Shown: positions 32,340 to 42,573, counted from the stretch's first letter. The stretch: 64,000 nucleotides of DNA from Dyadobacter endophyticus (GCF_014641595.1 NZ_BMIA01000001.1:1426001-1490000), one strand, 5' to 3'. The notes: generated by a model from the sequence alone, not told the origin. Program-made: numbers and translations.

Positions 32340-33421
32340 TTCAACGGAAAGCGTCAAAGCCTTCTCCGAATGCGGAGCCACCGTAAAGCAATTCAATTAT
32401 ATGATTTTCATATACTTATATGATTGAACACATAAGTACACATCTATTCATGCCTGCAACTAAGAAATGGCAATAACAGAGCATAACGACCACAATCGTT
32501 GCAAGGAAATTTCAAAATTTAATGGATTATATAAGCCGCATCTAACAAGGTTAGACCTAACGATGAAACCTATACGAACAAGAATGAGTTCTTAGTTATT
32601 CGGAGTGCCTTTCAGTTACATCAAATCTATTTAATTAGTTATTAAACACAAAATAATTCGACGTTTTTTTGCAAAATATTTTCGTTGTATTGGCAATGAG
32701 CAAACGCGGAAGAATTGATTAAAGAGTATAATAGGCTGACCGATCCGTCGTAGGCAGTAATTTTAGACTTTTATATTTAAATAGAAGGAGGAAACACTAT
32801 TTAAGGACTATGGATTCTCTACCAAACATAGTTCGAGTTCGCACAGGCTACCAGCAGAGAAGTCCACCACCTTGCTCTCTCAATTGTATTCTGCCCAGTG
32901 TTACTTTAATCGCAATGAAAAGAATAATGCACTGATCGAGATCAATATTTCCCAAAATCAATTAGATAGAAAGTGAATAAGAAGGTTAGAACCCCTTTGA
33001 TTTTTGCATTGACAGCTGGAGTGCTAAACTTTCTCCAATGATTTTTGACGAACTAGAGCCAGACGCAAACAAGAAAGTGAATGGTCGTAAGAGACAGCAC
33101 AGATGGCAGAATATAGCTTGCTTACGTTCGTGCTGCTAATAAGCCCGACGGCAATGCTGGTTTAAATTTTTCGCTGGATATTCTTTGCCAGAACAATAGC
33201 CGACAAAAGCGATAGCCTAAAAAAGAAGAAAGTGTAACCCGGATCAAAGTAGTTCACGATGCCCTAGGAGTACTTGCAACAGGTCCCTATTACTGGCGGT
33301 GCCACGGAATTGCTTTATACTGATCAGATATTCACTTTCAACGACAGTGAAAGGGATCATAAATAGCAAGAATCTGCCTAGATGCCTGCACAGAGCAAAG
33401 TGAGTATGAGGACTTACAAAC

Positions 33422-33449
33422 AAAAAAGTAGCAGACCAAAGTCTGCTAC
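33422..33449 (-). terminator. Terminator of the SusC/SusD unit
   Basis: On the reverse strand GTAGCAGAC, loop TTTG, GTCTGCTAC is followed by six T, 68 bp after the SusD stop codon. Confidence 0.85.
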
Positions 33450-33516
33450 TAGTGAAAATCTAAATTTATCAATCTGGAAACCTGTATAGGTTTTTTCAGG
33501 ACTAGTTAGAGTCGAT

Positions 33517-35265
33517 TTAATATCCCTGATTTTGTACGAGGAACCCTTCCTGTGCCGAAGCTCCGTCGATCGCTCTCTGAGGGATTGGGAATAGTCGTTT
33601 GTTTACGTTTTTATCTGTTTTTTCCGTCCAGTTACCTTCGTATTTTCCAAACCGGATCTGATAGTTTCTTCTGAACGCTTCCCAATACAATTCAAATCCC
33701 GACTCACGGAATAAGATATCGAGGTTAATGCTGGTCAGCGCTTTCGGAGTTTGAGCTGGTCGGGCATTCCTTGAAGTTCTTAATGTATTGACGTCAGCCA
33801 AAGCCCCAGCATTATCGCCATTTCTAAGCTTCGCTTCGGCTCGCATCAGGTAAATCTCTCCAAGACGTATTAATACCAAGTCAACACTGCTGTAACTACA
33901 GCAATTGTTACCGGTATGGCTGAATTGATATTTTGAAAACCGGTAGCCCGTGTTGTGCAAGCTGCCCGGACCGGTAAAATCGACGTTCCGTGTATGGTTT
34001 ACATAAGTTAGGTTCGCTCCGCTGGTTCTCTTGTTGATCACCGGATAGATCTTTACCTTGCCGTCTGCGGATCTTAAAATATTGCCGCTTCCATCCTTTC
34101 TGGGGCCCCAGATAATTCCGCGCAAAATCCCTCTGTCTATTTCAAAGGACGTGGCATCTATGGAATAATAATGCTCGGCGTCGTTCAACGGAGTAACTCC
34201 CGTAAGGTCTTTCAGGTTTTCCGGTACGATCGTATTCTTTTTGAAAAAACGAGCGTCAGCGTCGGCTGGATCTATATTACCATAGGCATCCACCCAGGTT
34301 TGATAAAAGTCGGGCGTTGCCGCTACGGCGTCAGTTCCGCGCGTGTTGGGGAACTCCGGTCTTGGTATCTGGTCGCCGGATATGGACCAATATGCCCATC
34401 GCTGCTGATCAGTCTCCAATACGCCGCGTTGGTCGAGCGCAAAAATGAGTTCCTTATTAGTATGGTTATCGTCGCTGAACAAATCGAAGTATTCAGGGGA
34501 CAGCGAATACGGCCCTGCAATGATCTCATTGGTGTATTTAGTCACCTTATCCATATCCTCCTTTTTAAATTGGGGTGTGCCATAAGGATCGCGATAGACG
34601 GCAGCATTCAAATATAAACGCGCCAATAACGCCTTCACCGCATTTTGGTTTAACCGGCCCGGATCACTGTCTTTCCTAATTTTGTCAACTACCGATAAAA
34701 GCTCGCTTTCGATATAACCAATTGCCTCCTGCCCTCTTAGGATCTGAGACACCTCGCTTGATAGCTCTTTTTTGAAGATCAAGCCCCAGTTGTCCAATGC
34801 CAGCATATTCAGGTACGCCTTCATGGCAACCATTTCGTAGTAACCCGCCTGCGCACTTGCATTACCCGTCTTAGCTGCTTCATTCAATCTTTCCGCGGCA
34901 ATTACGGCTCTGGATAAAGTAAGGGTAATTTGCGTCCAGGTATCGCCAACAAGGCCGTTACTTGGGGTCATCAAATGCTGGTGAACAGCGATGAACTTGC
35001 CGCCGTCGTACCAGTCGGTGCCGCCGCGATAAGGAAGGATACCCTCGTCAGAAGCTACCTCCTGCAGTCCGAAATTGTTTGTATGCAGCCATACACCGGC
35101 GCGGAGGAGACCATATACCGGGGCTATGGACCCGCTTACAAGTTCCGCCTGGCCCGTTCCTGTGAGGGATTCGTCAAGAATTTCCTCGTCAAGGTTGGTA
35201 CAACCGACAAAAGCCGTTAGAAATGCAATGATCGTCAGCGCTCTATAAAGTCCTGTATTTTTCAT
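33517..35265 (-). CDS. SusD/RagB family nutrient-binding outer-membrane lipoprotein
   Basis: This 582-aa protein has a lipoprotein signal (ALTIIAFLTAFVGC, Cys21) followed by an acidic LES-like stretch (TNLDEEILDESL). The mid part has SusD TPR-like helices (AVKALLARLYLNAAVYRDP), and the C-terminus carries the conserved SusD_RagB region (LIRLGEIYLMRAEAKLRNGD, then LFRESGFELYWEAFRRNYQIRFGKYEG). SusD proteins sit on the outer surface and close over the SusC channel to capture glycans or other oligomers. It lies 44 bp downstream of its SusC partner. The substrate cannot be told from the sequence. Confidence 0.95.
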   Translation of the reverse strand: MKNTGLYRALTIIAFLTAFVGCTNLDEEILDESLTGTGQAELVSGSIAPVYGLLRAGVWLHTNNFGLQEVASDEGILPYRGGTDWYDGGKFIAVHQHLMTPSNGLVGDTWTQITLTLSRAVIAAERLNEAAKTGNASAQAGYYEMVAMKAYLNMLALDNWGLIFKKELSSEVSQILRGQEAIGYIESELLSVVDKIRKDSDPGRLNQNAVKALLARLYLNAAVYRDPYGTPQFKKEDMDKVTKYTNEIIAGPYSLSPEYFDLFSDDNHTNKELIFALDQRGVLETDQQRWAYWSISGDQIPRPEFPNTRGTDAVAATPDFYQTWVDAYGNIDPADADARFFKKNTIVPENLKDLTGVTPLNDAEHYYSIDATSFEIDRGILRGIIWGPRKDGSGNILRSADGKVKIYPVINKRTSGANLTYVNHTRNVDFTGPGSLHNTGYRFSKYQFSHTGNNCCSYSSVDLVLIRLGEIYLMRAEAKLRNGDNAGALADVNTLRTSRNARPAQTPKALTSINLDILFRESGFELYWEAFRRNYQIRFGKYEGNWTEKTDKNVNKRLFPIPQRAIDGASAQEGFLVQNQGY

Positions 35266-35309
35266 TGTAATTTAATTTTCAACGAATCGTAATAATCGTT
35301 TTTGTTCTG

Positions 35310-38300
35310 TTAAAATGTCACGTTAAGGCCAAGCAGGAAGGTTCTTGCTCTAGGATAGGTAAAGCGGTCAATACCAAATGTCTGGATTCCGCCGGCAGCC
35401 GATCCCGTATTCACTTCCGGATCAAAGCCTGAATAGCTGCTGATGACAAACAGATTCTGGCCAGTCAATGTAAGGCTGGCACGTTGAATAACATTCCCGA
35501 GCTTTGACCCCGCAAAATTCAGGTTGTAAGCCAGCGTAGCATTGTTCAACCTCATAAACGAGCCGTTTTCCAGATAGCGGGTCGACACAACATTGGCATT
35601 GCTCAATGCCTCATTGGGGTATTTGATAGCAAAATCAGTAGTGTTGTTGGATTTGGCCAATTGTGCCTTGCTAAACAAGGTCATGGTCGTATGATTGAAA
35701 ATCTTGTTGCCGGCTACACCATTGAAATTCAAACCGAGGTCAAAAGCCTTGTATTTGAAGTTCAGGTTATATCCATAGATGATCTTGGGGATTGCGCTTC
35801 CCACCACAACACGGTCATTGTCTAGTATCGCCCCATCTCCATTCGTATCCCTGAATACATTTTGCCCATTGTCCGGATTAATTCCATCGAATTCGTACAT
35901 ATAGAATGCGCCCAAAGGTTGACCATTAATATAGCCGTTAATAGTTGCTCCCGACTGACCGGAACCCTGTGCCGCCCCAGTCGCCAACACTGCGTAAGGT
36001 GACTTCTTAACTTTATTTTGAATATAGGTGAAGTTACCTCCGATATTGTAAGAGAAGTCCCGGCTCGGGTCGCTGCCGTAATTCAATGTCAGTTCCACAC
36101 CATTGTTCTGGATTTTCATATTTGGGATATTGGTCCAGTAGGTTGAAGTGGGTTGAACAGGATCGGACGGAACAACTTCCAGAAGGATATTGGAAGACTG
36201 CTTGTTAAAATAATCCAGCGTACCGGTCAATCGGGATTTAAAAAATGCGAAGTCAATACCCAAATCTGCCTGCGTGGACACCTCCCATTTCAGATTAGGA
36301 TTTGCCAATCTCGTGAAAATAATCCCATACGGATAGCCTTGCAGGGAAGTAGCATCGGTATCAATGGGATAAGTGCTTACGCTTCCTGTACCTGTTTGCA
36401 GGCGTTGTTCCAAATAGCTTGCTTTTGTAATCTTGGATGGAATTTCCTGATTACCAGTCTGGCCCCAACTTGCGCGTAATTTAAGGTTGTTGAAAACCGT
36501 ATTGTTCATGAAAGCTTCCTTCGAGATGTTCCATCCAGCAGCAAATGAAGGAAAATAGCCGTATTTATTATTCTGCCCGAACTTGGAAGATCCATCGGCG
36601 CGGAACGTACCGGTGAACATATATTTATCAGCAAAAATATAGTTGACCCTTCCGAAAAAAGATTGGAGCTCGTTTTTCAAAGCCTCCGAATTCACCGCCG
36701 TCGGCAAAGCCGTTGTACTTGTGTGGTCCTGATAAATCGGGTCGATATTATTATTTGCAAAGCCTCGATAAGTAGTAATTCTGGTCTCATCCAAAAACTT
36801 TTGATATGAATGACCCGCTAAGAGCGTAACACTATGATCCTTGCGGAACCAGTTATACGTCAGCGTATTCTCTACAAGCTGATTGGTATTTCCGCTTATT
36901 GCATTGTCCAGGACGCCATTTGAAACGTCTGACTCATTCACCACCGCCGGGAAGGGCTTGTACTGTTGATTTCTGGTTGTGGTAGAATAATCCACGCCAA
37001 AGTTCAACTTGTAGACCAGACCATCCAAAATCTCAATGGATGGCGAAATGTTTGCCAGAATACGGTGATTGATAGCCTTGTCGCTGAACAAGTTATACCT
37101 GGCAAGCGGATTTAATGCATTGGTGTTCAACAAAGTCGGCACACCGTTGGTATACGGAGGAATCGTCGGATTCAGCGTGAGCATGTCGCTCATGGTAGAA
37201 GTGATATCCGGGCGTAAATTTTCAGTACGCGAAGCCGTCAGGTTATAGTCCACTTTCATCCGGCCGTTGAATGCCTTCTGGTTCAGGTTCAATTTTCCGG
37301 AATAGCGTTTCAGTCGGCTGTTTTTCAGGATACCCTCCTGGTCCTGATAGCCCACGGAGGTAAAATAGGAAAAGCTTTCGCTGTTGGCCCCGCTCATCGA
37401 TAGATTGACCGTGTTGGATACGCCTGTTTGAGACAGCTCGTCCTGCCAGTTCGTATTAGCCCCAAAATCCTGCAAAGTCCCGCCCGTAGCTACAACCTCT
37501 CTGCGAAAAGCGTCGGCGTCGAAAACGTCTATTTTCTTAGCCATAGAAGATATTGCCGTAGACGCCGCCAGAGTCATCTGCGGTTTTCCCTTTCCTTTTT
37601 TAGTGGTAATCACCACAACCCCATTGGATGCCCTGGATCCATATACGGCTGTCGCACTGGCATCTTTCAGCACATCGATACTTTCGATATCGTTAGGGTT
37701 GATGAAAGTAAGCGGATTTGTGGGAACGCCGGTGTTGGAATTGTCGAGCAAAAATCCGTCAACCACGTACAGCGGCTGGGTTCCAGAGCGCAAGCTGCCG
37801 ATACCCCGGATAATAATGTCCTGCGCAGCACCCGGTTCACCGCTGTTTGCAGCGATGGAAACGCCGGCCAATTTGCCTTGCAGCAATTCGCCTGGGTTTG
37901 TGACAACGCCCCTATTGAAACTTTCGCTGCTGATGGAAGAAATAGCCCCGGTAATATCCGACCTTTTCTGTGTGCCGTAGCCGACTACAACCACCTCATT
38001 CAGTTGCGAAAGGTCCTGGCCTAGCTGGATAGTGATCGACGATTGGCCATTTACGGGAATCTGTTTGGTGGCATACCCTACAAAAGAAACGACCAGAACG
38101 GCGTCGGCATCGGCATCTATCACAAACTTACCTTCGGCATTCGTGGATGTCCCCTTTGTTGTTCCTTTGACGACCACTGTCGCACCCGGCAGCGGCGCTC
38201 CGGCCTGATCTGTAACGGTACCCGAGACCGACTGTGCAGCAGCCTCCGTGTTTGTAAATGAACTTTCAGCTTGAAACGAAAGCTTTGTATTTACACTCGC

Positions 38301-38393
38301 AGGAAATGCCTGGGCCGGGTTGGCAGTCAGCACAACCCAGGGCAAACATGCGGAAAGACCTACGAGCTTAGATAGACGTAATTTTGAACGCAT
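35310..38393 (-). CDS. SusC/RagA family TonB-dependent transporter
   Basis: This 1027-aa outer-membrane receptor has an N-terminal signal (LVGLSACLPWVVLTANPAQA), a carboxypeptidase-regulatory-like domain (SGTVTDQAGAPLPGATVVVK, about 58-120), the SusC plug with VVVGYGTQKRSDITGAISSI and VLKDASATAVYGSRASNGVV, and a 22-strand barrel ending in a terminal aromatic (LGLNVTF). It imports SusD-bound substrate with TonB energy. No anti-sigma FecR-type domain or nearby sigma factor is present. It is divergent from the PI-PLC-like gene at 38584. Confidence 0.95.
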   Translation of the reverse strand: MRSKLRLSKLVGLSACLPWVVLTANPAQAFPASVNTKLSFQAESSFTNTEAAAQSVSGTVTDQAGAPLPGATVVVKGTTKGTSTNAEGKFVIDADADAVLVVSFVGYATKQIPVNGQSSITIQLGQDLSQLNEVVVVGYGTQKRSDITGAISSISSESFNRGVVTNPGELLQGKLAGVSIAANSGEPGAAQDIIIRGIGSLRSGTQPLYVVDGFLLDNSNTGVPTNPLTFINPNDIESIDVLKDASATAVYGSRASNGVVVITTKKGKGKPQMTLAASTAISSMAKKIDVFDADAFRREVVATGGTLQDFGANTNWQDELSQTGVSNTVNLSMSGANSESFSYFTSVGYQDQEGILKNSRLKRYSGKLNLNQKAFNGRMKVDYNLTASRTENLRPDITSTMSDMLTLNPTIPPYTNGVPTLLNTNALNPLARYNLFSDKAINHRILANISPSIEILDGLVYKLNFGVDYSTTTRNQQYKPFPAVVNESDVSNGVLDNAISGNTNQLVENTLTYNWFRKDHSVTLLAGHSYQKFLDETRITTYRGFANNNIDPIYQDHTSTTALPTAVNSEALKNELQSFFGRVNYIFADKYMFTGTFRADGSSKFGQNNKYGYFPSFAAGWNISKEAFMNNTVFNNLKLRASWGQTGNQEIPSKITKASYLEQRLQTGTGSVSTYPIDTDATSLQGYPYGIIFTRLANPNLKWEVSTQADLGIDFAFFKSRLTGTLDYFNKQSSNILLEVVPSDPVQPTSTYWTNIPNMKIQNNGVELTLNYGSDPSRDFSYNIGGNFTYIQNKVKKSPYAVLATGAAQGSGQSGATINGYINGQPLGAFYMYEFDGINPDNGQNVFRDTNGDGAILDNDRVVVGSAIPKIIYGYNLNFKYKAFDLGLNFNGVAGNKIFNHTTMTLFSKAQLAKSNNTTDFAIKYPNEALSNANVVSTRYLENGSFMRLNNATLAYNLNFAGSKLGNVIQRASLTLTGQNLFVISSYSGFDPEVNTGSAAGGIQTFGIDRFTYPRARTFLLGLNVTF

Positions 38394-38424
38394 AAAATTT
38401 AAGTTTTTACTTATTATCCGGGTT

Positions 38425-38432
38425 CAAAATTA
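38425..38432 (-). promoter_or_regulatory. -7 element for SusC/SusD
   Basis: The reverse strand reads TAATTTTG (TAnnTTTG), 32 bp upstream of the SusC start codon. Confidence 0.5.
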
Positions 38433-38554
38433 CTTTCGGGGAGGCGAGAGGTGAGTTAAACCCGATTACCATTGTATTAACAAAAAGTTACCAGGCTTCA
38501 GACATCGGCAACTCTGGTAACAAAAACTTAACACCGCTGTCTTCGCTGCCCGGC

Positions 38555-38562
38555 TACCTTTG
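38555..38562 (+). promoter_or_regulatory. -7 element for the PI-PLC-like gene
   Basis: TACCTTTG, a perfect TAnnTTTG, 22 bp upstream of the chosen start at 38584. Confidence 0.5.
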
Positions 38563-38583
38563 CATTGTACGAAACCATCGCCA

Positions 38584-39627
38584 ATGAAAGCGCTATTAGG
38601 TCTATTGCTCGCCGGCTGTTTTCCGGCTTTTGCCCAAACGGATGATAATCTAAAAATCAACAAAACGCAGGTAATCGGTTCTCACAACAGCTATAAACAA
38701 GCCATAGATCCGGCATTGTTCGCGGCATTTTCCAAGAAGGACTCTGCTTCGGCAAGCTCGCTCGACTACGAGCACATCCCAGTGACAGCACAGCTTCACC
38801 TTGGCTTGCGCAACCTTGAAATTGACCTGTACCCTGATGAGAAAGGTGGAAAGTATGCGAATCCGAAAGGGCTGGAAATAGTCGCAGGCCAAAAGCCGTA
38901 TGACCCGCAGGGTAAAATGAAAGAGCCCGGGTTCAAGATTCTGCATGTGCCAAACCTTGATTTCCGGAGCCACTATTTCACCTTGGCAGATTGCCTCGAC
39001 GACCTGAAAGCATGGTCAGAGGCGCATCCCAACCATACCCCGGTATACATTACCCTTGAAGTGAAGGGAAAGATTGCCGATGGTAATGGGACTGATGGCA
39101 TTGTTGCCAACGACTTTGACAAACTGGATAAAGAACTTCTTGCACACCTTGGCAAGGCGCATATTCTCACGCCTGACATGGTAAAAGGTAAATACGAGAC
39201 CCTGGAAAGTGCCGTGTTTCACGATAACTGGCCGACATTAAAAGAGGCAAAAGGTAAGTTTGTATTTGTACTTGACGATTCGGGCAGCAAGCGGGATATG
39301 TACATCGACGGCCACCCGTCACTAACCGGCAGGATAATGTTTGCCAACGCTTTGCCCGGCACACCGGAAGCCGCTTTTCTTATCAGAAATAATGCCAAGT
39401 CTCCTGAAATACCCGATCTGGTAAAAAAAGGTTATCTCATCCGCACCCGCGCCGACTCCGATACCCGTGAAGCGAGACGCAACGATAAAACTACATTCGA
39501 GGCGGCATGCAAATCCGGCGCACAGATTATTACAACGGACTACTACCAGAAAAGTACCCACTTCAAATCTGACTATTCGATTAGTTTCGAAGGCGACACC
39601 TATTTTAGGAAGAACCCGCTGTATTAA
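38584..39627 (+). CDS. Secreted Ca2+-dependent PI-PLC-like phosphodiesterase
   Basis: This 347-aa protein has a signal peptide (LLGLLLAGCFPAFAQ) and the catalytic TIM-barrel pattern of Ca2+-dependent phosphatidylinositol-specific phospholipase C1-like proteins: VIGSHNSYKQ (first catalytic His), GLRNLEIDLYPD (metal Glu/Asp), FKILHVPNLDFRS (second His), and a C-terminal TRADSDTREARRND plus GAQIITTDYY. It should cleave phosphodiester bonds in lipids or glycerophosphodiesters outside the inner membrane. It is divergent from SusC/SusD, whose transporter may take up its products. A fragment of a paralogue is at 42444. Confidence 0.9.
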   Translation: MKALLGLLLAGCFPAFAQTDDNLKINKTQVIGSHNSYKQAIDPALFAAFSKKDSASASSLDYEHIPVTAQLHLGLRNLEIDLYPDEKGGKYANPKGLEIVAGQKPYDPQGKMKEPGFKILHVPNLDFRSHYFTLADCLDDLKAWSEAHPNHTPVYITLEVKGKIADGNGTDGIVANDFDKLDKELLAHLGKAHILTPDMVKGKYETLESAVFHDNWPTLKEAKGKFVFVLDDSGSKRDMYIDGHPSLTGRIMFANALPGTPEAAFLIRNNAKSPEIPDLVKKGYLIRTRADSDTREARRNDKTTFEAACKSGAQIITTDYYQKSTHFKSDYSISFEGDTYFRKNPLY

Positions 39628-40092
39628 CCACGGCAAAAAATCTCTCCGATTCCCTTACCGGGAATAGCACATTAACCTCTGTAAACTTCCGATAGGGTTG
39701 GACAGAACTTATAGTCTGACCCTGTCTTCAAAAATAGTTTTAAATCGGATCGCACTGACCGCGAACTTCGAAACTATGGTTGTTAACCTCTATATCCGGT
39801 TCGACGGCTGTAATTTGTTCACGTCGATTTCCAATAAAGGCCAATGTATTTCGACTACTTACTGTTGCAAGGTCTGTGAAATCAAAAGGCACGATCCGGA
39901 AGGGCAGTCAATCAAGGCAAAACTCGTTAATGAAAGAATCATTGAGATTTTTTCGTTGAAACATTTAACTCATTCACTAGCGTTGAGATTTCCAAAAATA
40001 ACAGATAACATCAAGAATCGTCAAAATAAAACTCATAAAACGTAGTCCTTTAAGCTTAGGAACAACAAGCATCACACATCTCTAAGATAAAA
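39628..40092. other. 465-bp intergenic region
   Basis: No convincing gene. A 115-codon frame from a TTG at 39698 has poor composition and no recognisable domain. AT content rises sharply towards the next gene. Confidence 0.45.
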
Positions 40093-40785
40093 ATGAAAAA
40101 AGTCCGATTTTTTAGTTCAGTATTTCTTGAAGCTCTCGATCAACGAATAATTTCGATACTAGACAGTCATAAAATTGCTGCAAAACAAACAAGTTTTGAA
40201 TTGAGAAATCATCAACTTAGGTTAGATAAAAAAATAAACGAGGAACTAAATTTTTTAACAGCAAATAAAGATTCTGCTATTATAGAATATAAACTTAAGC
40301 AGGTATATGCAGTTGAAAAAGATATTGCTAGAAGAAGTGCGTTCATTGCAAGGAAAAGCGAGCTAACAACAGCAATTTCGATATTTGAAGAAATTATGAT
40401 AGAGATGCGAAATATCTTGGTAAACGAATTAGATTTGTTAGGTCAACAAGCATTGAAAATAACGCCGCCGCATCGACTACACAATATCATACTAAGTGAG
40501 ATATCTATATATTCCAAAAGCTTAAATAGCTCATGGGCCCAAATTAGGGAAGCAATTGAAATTACACCGAACCTTAATCAAAGTGTAGATAAATTAACCG
40601 ACGAAACAAGGGAAAAAGTAAAAAGCATAAGATCAATAGAAACAGTAAAACTAAAAAATGAAAATGAGATACTAGCGTTAGTAGATTGCAACTACCACCA
40701 AGAAGTAATAAGGTCAATCGAAGTTTATTTTCTCGAAATGAACAATAATCTCAATAATGCCATCAAGAAAAAGGCAGATAAGTAG
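40093..40785 (+). CDS. Hypothetical helical/coiled-coil protein (AT-rich)
   Basis: This 230-aa protein is almost entirely helical, with heptad-like stretches (QTSFELRNHQLRLDKKINEE, AIIEYKLKQVYAVEKDIARR, SVDKLTDETREKVKSIRSIE). No signal peptide, membrane segment or known motif is seen. The codons are strongly AT-biased compared with the neighbouring PLC and metallophosphoesterase genes, which points to recent acquisition. It stands alone. I do not recognise a family. Confidence 0.65.
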   Translation: MKKVRFFSSVFLEALDQRIISILDSHKIAAKQTSFELRNHQLRLDKKINEELNFLTANKDSAIIEYKLKQVYAVEKDIARRSAFIARKSELTTAISIFEEIMIEMRNILVNELDLLGQQALKITPPHRLHNIILSEISIYSKSLNSSWAQIREAIEITPNLNQSVDKLTDETREKVKSIRSIETVKLKNENEILALVDCNYHQEVIRSIEVYFLEMNNNLNNAIKKKADK

Positions 40786-41036
40786 ACTCGTTCCATATTA
40801 GAAGCCAAAAATGCACGGCACCAAATGCCTAGAAGACCAAGCAAATATTGTTCGTTCTGAAGTTTCATCAGCGGAATAGACAAATGCGCTAAGTTCAACG
40901 TTACGCGAAGGCCCTTTGGTCCGAACACGGATAGAGCTGAACGACAAATCCAATTTGATTGAGATTATATCCTTGCGCAAGCCTCAGCAGAGAGTATGCC
41001 GTGAGGCGTCCCCAAAATCGAGCTGCCTGACTTCAC

Positions 41037-41459
41037 ATGGCAATACGATTGTCAAACCCATATATATCACGAAAGACCGTCCTGTCGGGGGAAAAGCAAA
41101 AAGAACTATGGGAATCATTAGAAGCACAAATGCGCCGAGATCTATATTTTACTGACTGCGATTTGAACCTTGACAAATTAGCCAACCTGACCGGTATCAA
41201 TAAATACCACCTCTCCGAAACGCTGAACAGTTTCGCTGGTAAGCCATTTTACCAATATGTCAACGAGTACCGCATTGCTTACGCTTTAAAGGAGATGGAA
41301 ATCATTTCAGGCCAGTCAGAGGAGTTCAATTTTCTTTCTCTCGCCTACAAATCGGGTTTTAAAGCTAAGTCGTCCTTCAACAGGTATTTTAAGGAGATTA
41401 CGGGCTTTACGCCTTCGGAGCATCTGAAAATCTTACGCCAACCGAAAATCATCGTATGA
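41037..41459 (+). pseudogene. C-terminal fragment of an AraC-type regulator
   Basis: This 140-codon frame contains SGEKQKELWESLEAQMRRDL, then YFTDCDLNLDKLANLTGINK and YHLSETLNSFAGKPFYQYVN, and ends FKAKSSFNRYFKEITGFTPSE. This is the linker plus HTH pair of the large AraC proteins whose N-terminal half is a multi-helix membrane sensor. The sensor part is missing and the upstream DNA is unrelated and AT-rich, so the gene is 5'-truncated. The first nine or so codons are probably not native. Confidence 0.75.
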
Positions 41460-41468
41460 GGTTGTGGA

Positions 41469-42380
41469 TTAGCGATATTGCACATATCGATTAAAAAAAG
41501 ACCCGTCGTCGAAAAGGTCTATGATTGCGTAGCCTGGATTTGTTTCGTGGTATTTCCCCATCCAGTAATTTCCCGAAACAGCTCCGTTGCAGCAATAGGT
41601 GACATTATTGTAAGTCACGCGGTCAAGCAGGTGAATGTGACCACTGATCGCGAGTTTTATATTGTCATGCTTGTTGAAAAGTTTTGCGATTCGAGTTGTG
41701 TCCGTGTGCATCAAGCTGCCGGGTACTACCCAGTTACCCCCTTTAAGATTATCGCCATCAAAAAAGACGCTCGCGGATAATATCGGTATATGAGATGCGA
41801 CAAGTACCGGTACCCTGGACGGAGTTTGACGCAGATCGTCTTGTAGCCAGTGAAACTGCTCCTCATCCAGAGTGGCCATATATCCTGTCCCTTCGGGGCG
41901 GGATTGGACACTATCGAGGATAATGATGTGCCATCCGTTTTGATCGATGCTGAAATATCGATGCGATAAAGCTATTTCGTCCATTGCCCGCTTTTTGCCG
42001 TCGCCGAACATGCCAGGAGACGGATGCCAGATATCGTGGTTTCCGATACATGAAACAATCGGAATGCTGTTTTCAGAAGACATAATTTCGCGGTACAATG
42101 CCCATTCTTTTGATGCTTTGGTTTGCGATATCCCATGGGAACCCATCACCGAGTCACCGGTATTCAGGATGATATCTGGCTTTATTTCAAGGTTCTGAAG
42201 ATGGTGAAGGCATTGTTCAAACCGCTTTCCTGCCCAGAGGTGTGGCTGAATGTGTATGTCGGTGAGGTGAGCGACACGGAATACTCTTTTAGGCTGAGAG
42301 TTGTCCGCCGCTGTAACAGATGACATGGAAAGACCGCCGGCTGCCATTCCAAGGGTTTTCAAAAGATTCCTTCTTTGCAT
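41469..42380 (-). CDS. Tat-exported metallophosphoesterase
   Basis: This 303-aa calcineurin-like phosphoesterase begins MQRRNLLKTLGMAAGGLS, a Tat-type signal with RRNLLK. Metal-binding motifs are all visible: DIHIQP (DxH), ILNTGDSVMG (GD), CIGNHDIW (GNHD), ASHIPIL (His) and SGHIHLLD (GHxH). It is probably a periplasmic phosphodiesterase or phosphatase with two metal ions. Its stop is 10 bp from the convergent AraC fragment. With the PI-PLC-like gene it makes two extracytoplasmic phosphodiesterases within 4 kb, possibly for phosphate or lipid-headgroup scavenging. Confidence 0.9.
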   Translation of the reverse strand: MQRRNLLKTLGMAAGGLSMSSVTAADNSQPKRVFRVAHLTDIHIQPHLWAGKRFEQCLHHLQNLEIKPDIILNTGDSVMGSHGISQTKASKEWALYREIMSSENSIPIVSCIGNHDIWHPSPGMFGDGKKRAMDEIALSHRYFSIDQNGWHIIILDSVQSRPEGTGYMATLDEEQFHWLQDDLRQTPSRVPVLVASHIPILSASVFFDGDNLKGGNWVVPGSLMHTDTTRIAKLFNKHDNIKLAISGHIHLLDRVTYNNVTYCCNGAVSGNYWMGKYHETNPGYAIIDLFDDGSFFNRYVQYR

Positions 42381-42443
42381 ACAACGAAAGCATGTTATGC
42401 AAAGATGCGCTGCAACCGTAAATCAGTTGTTAAGGCGATATTA

Positions 42444-42551
42444 TCAAATCTTGATGCGAACAGTGGCAGACTCGGGTGTGCCGGGTTCGGCGAAGGCGAA
42501 CATCACGCGCCCTTGCACCGATGGGTGGCCGGCGATGTACATCGCGACGAC
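42444..42551 (-). pseudogene. Fragment of a second PI-PLC-like gene
   Basis: The reverse frame reads VVAMYIAGHPSVQGRVMFAF, then AEPGTPESATVRIKI and a stop, matching DMYIDGHPSLTGRIMFANAL and PGTPEAAFLIRNNA of the intact gene at 38584. Only about 35 codons survive. It is a paralogue remnant, not a recent copy, given the divergence. Confidence 0.75.
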
Positions 42552-42573
42552 GCGTTGCCACTTAATGCTAAGA

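Larger units (their letters stand above)
31907..33420. other. ~1.5-kb AT-rich region without genes
   Basis: No reading frame with recognisable protein features spans this stretch. It holds two strong inverted repeats (32140-32213 and 32288-32339). A short frame near 33290-33366 (GGATELLYTDQIFTFNDSE) could be a gene relic, but I cannot identify it. The stretch may be the remains of mobile DNA or harbour RNA. Confidence 0.5.

Noticed and set aside
39698..40045. 115-codon forward frame from a TTG start
   Set aside because: Poor composition and no domain or signal.
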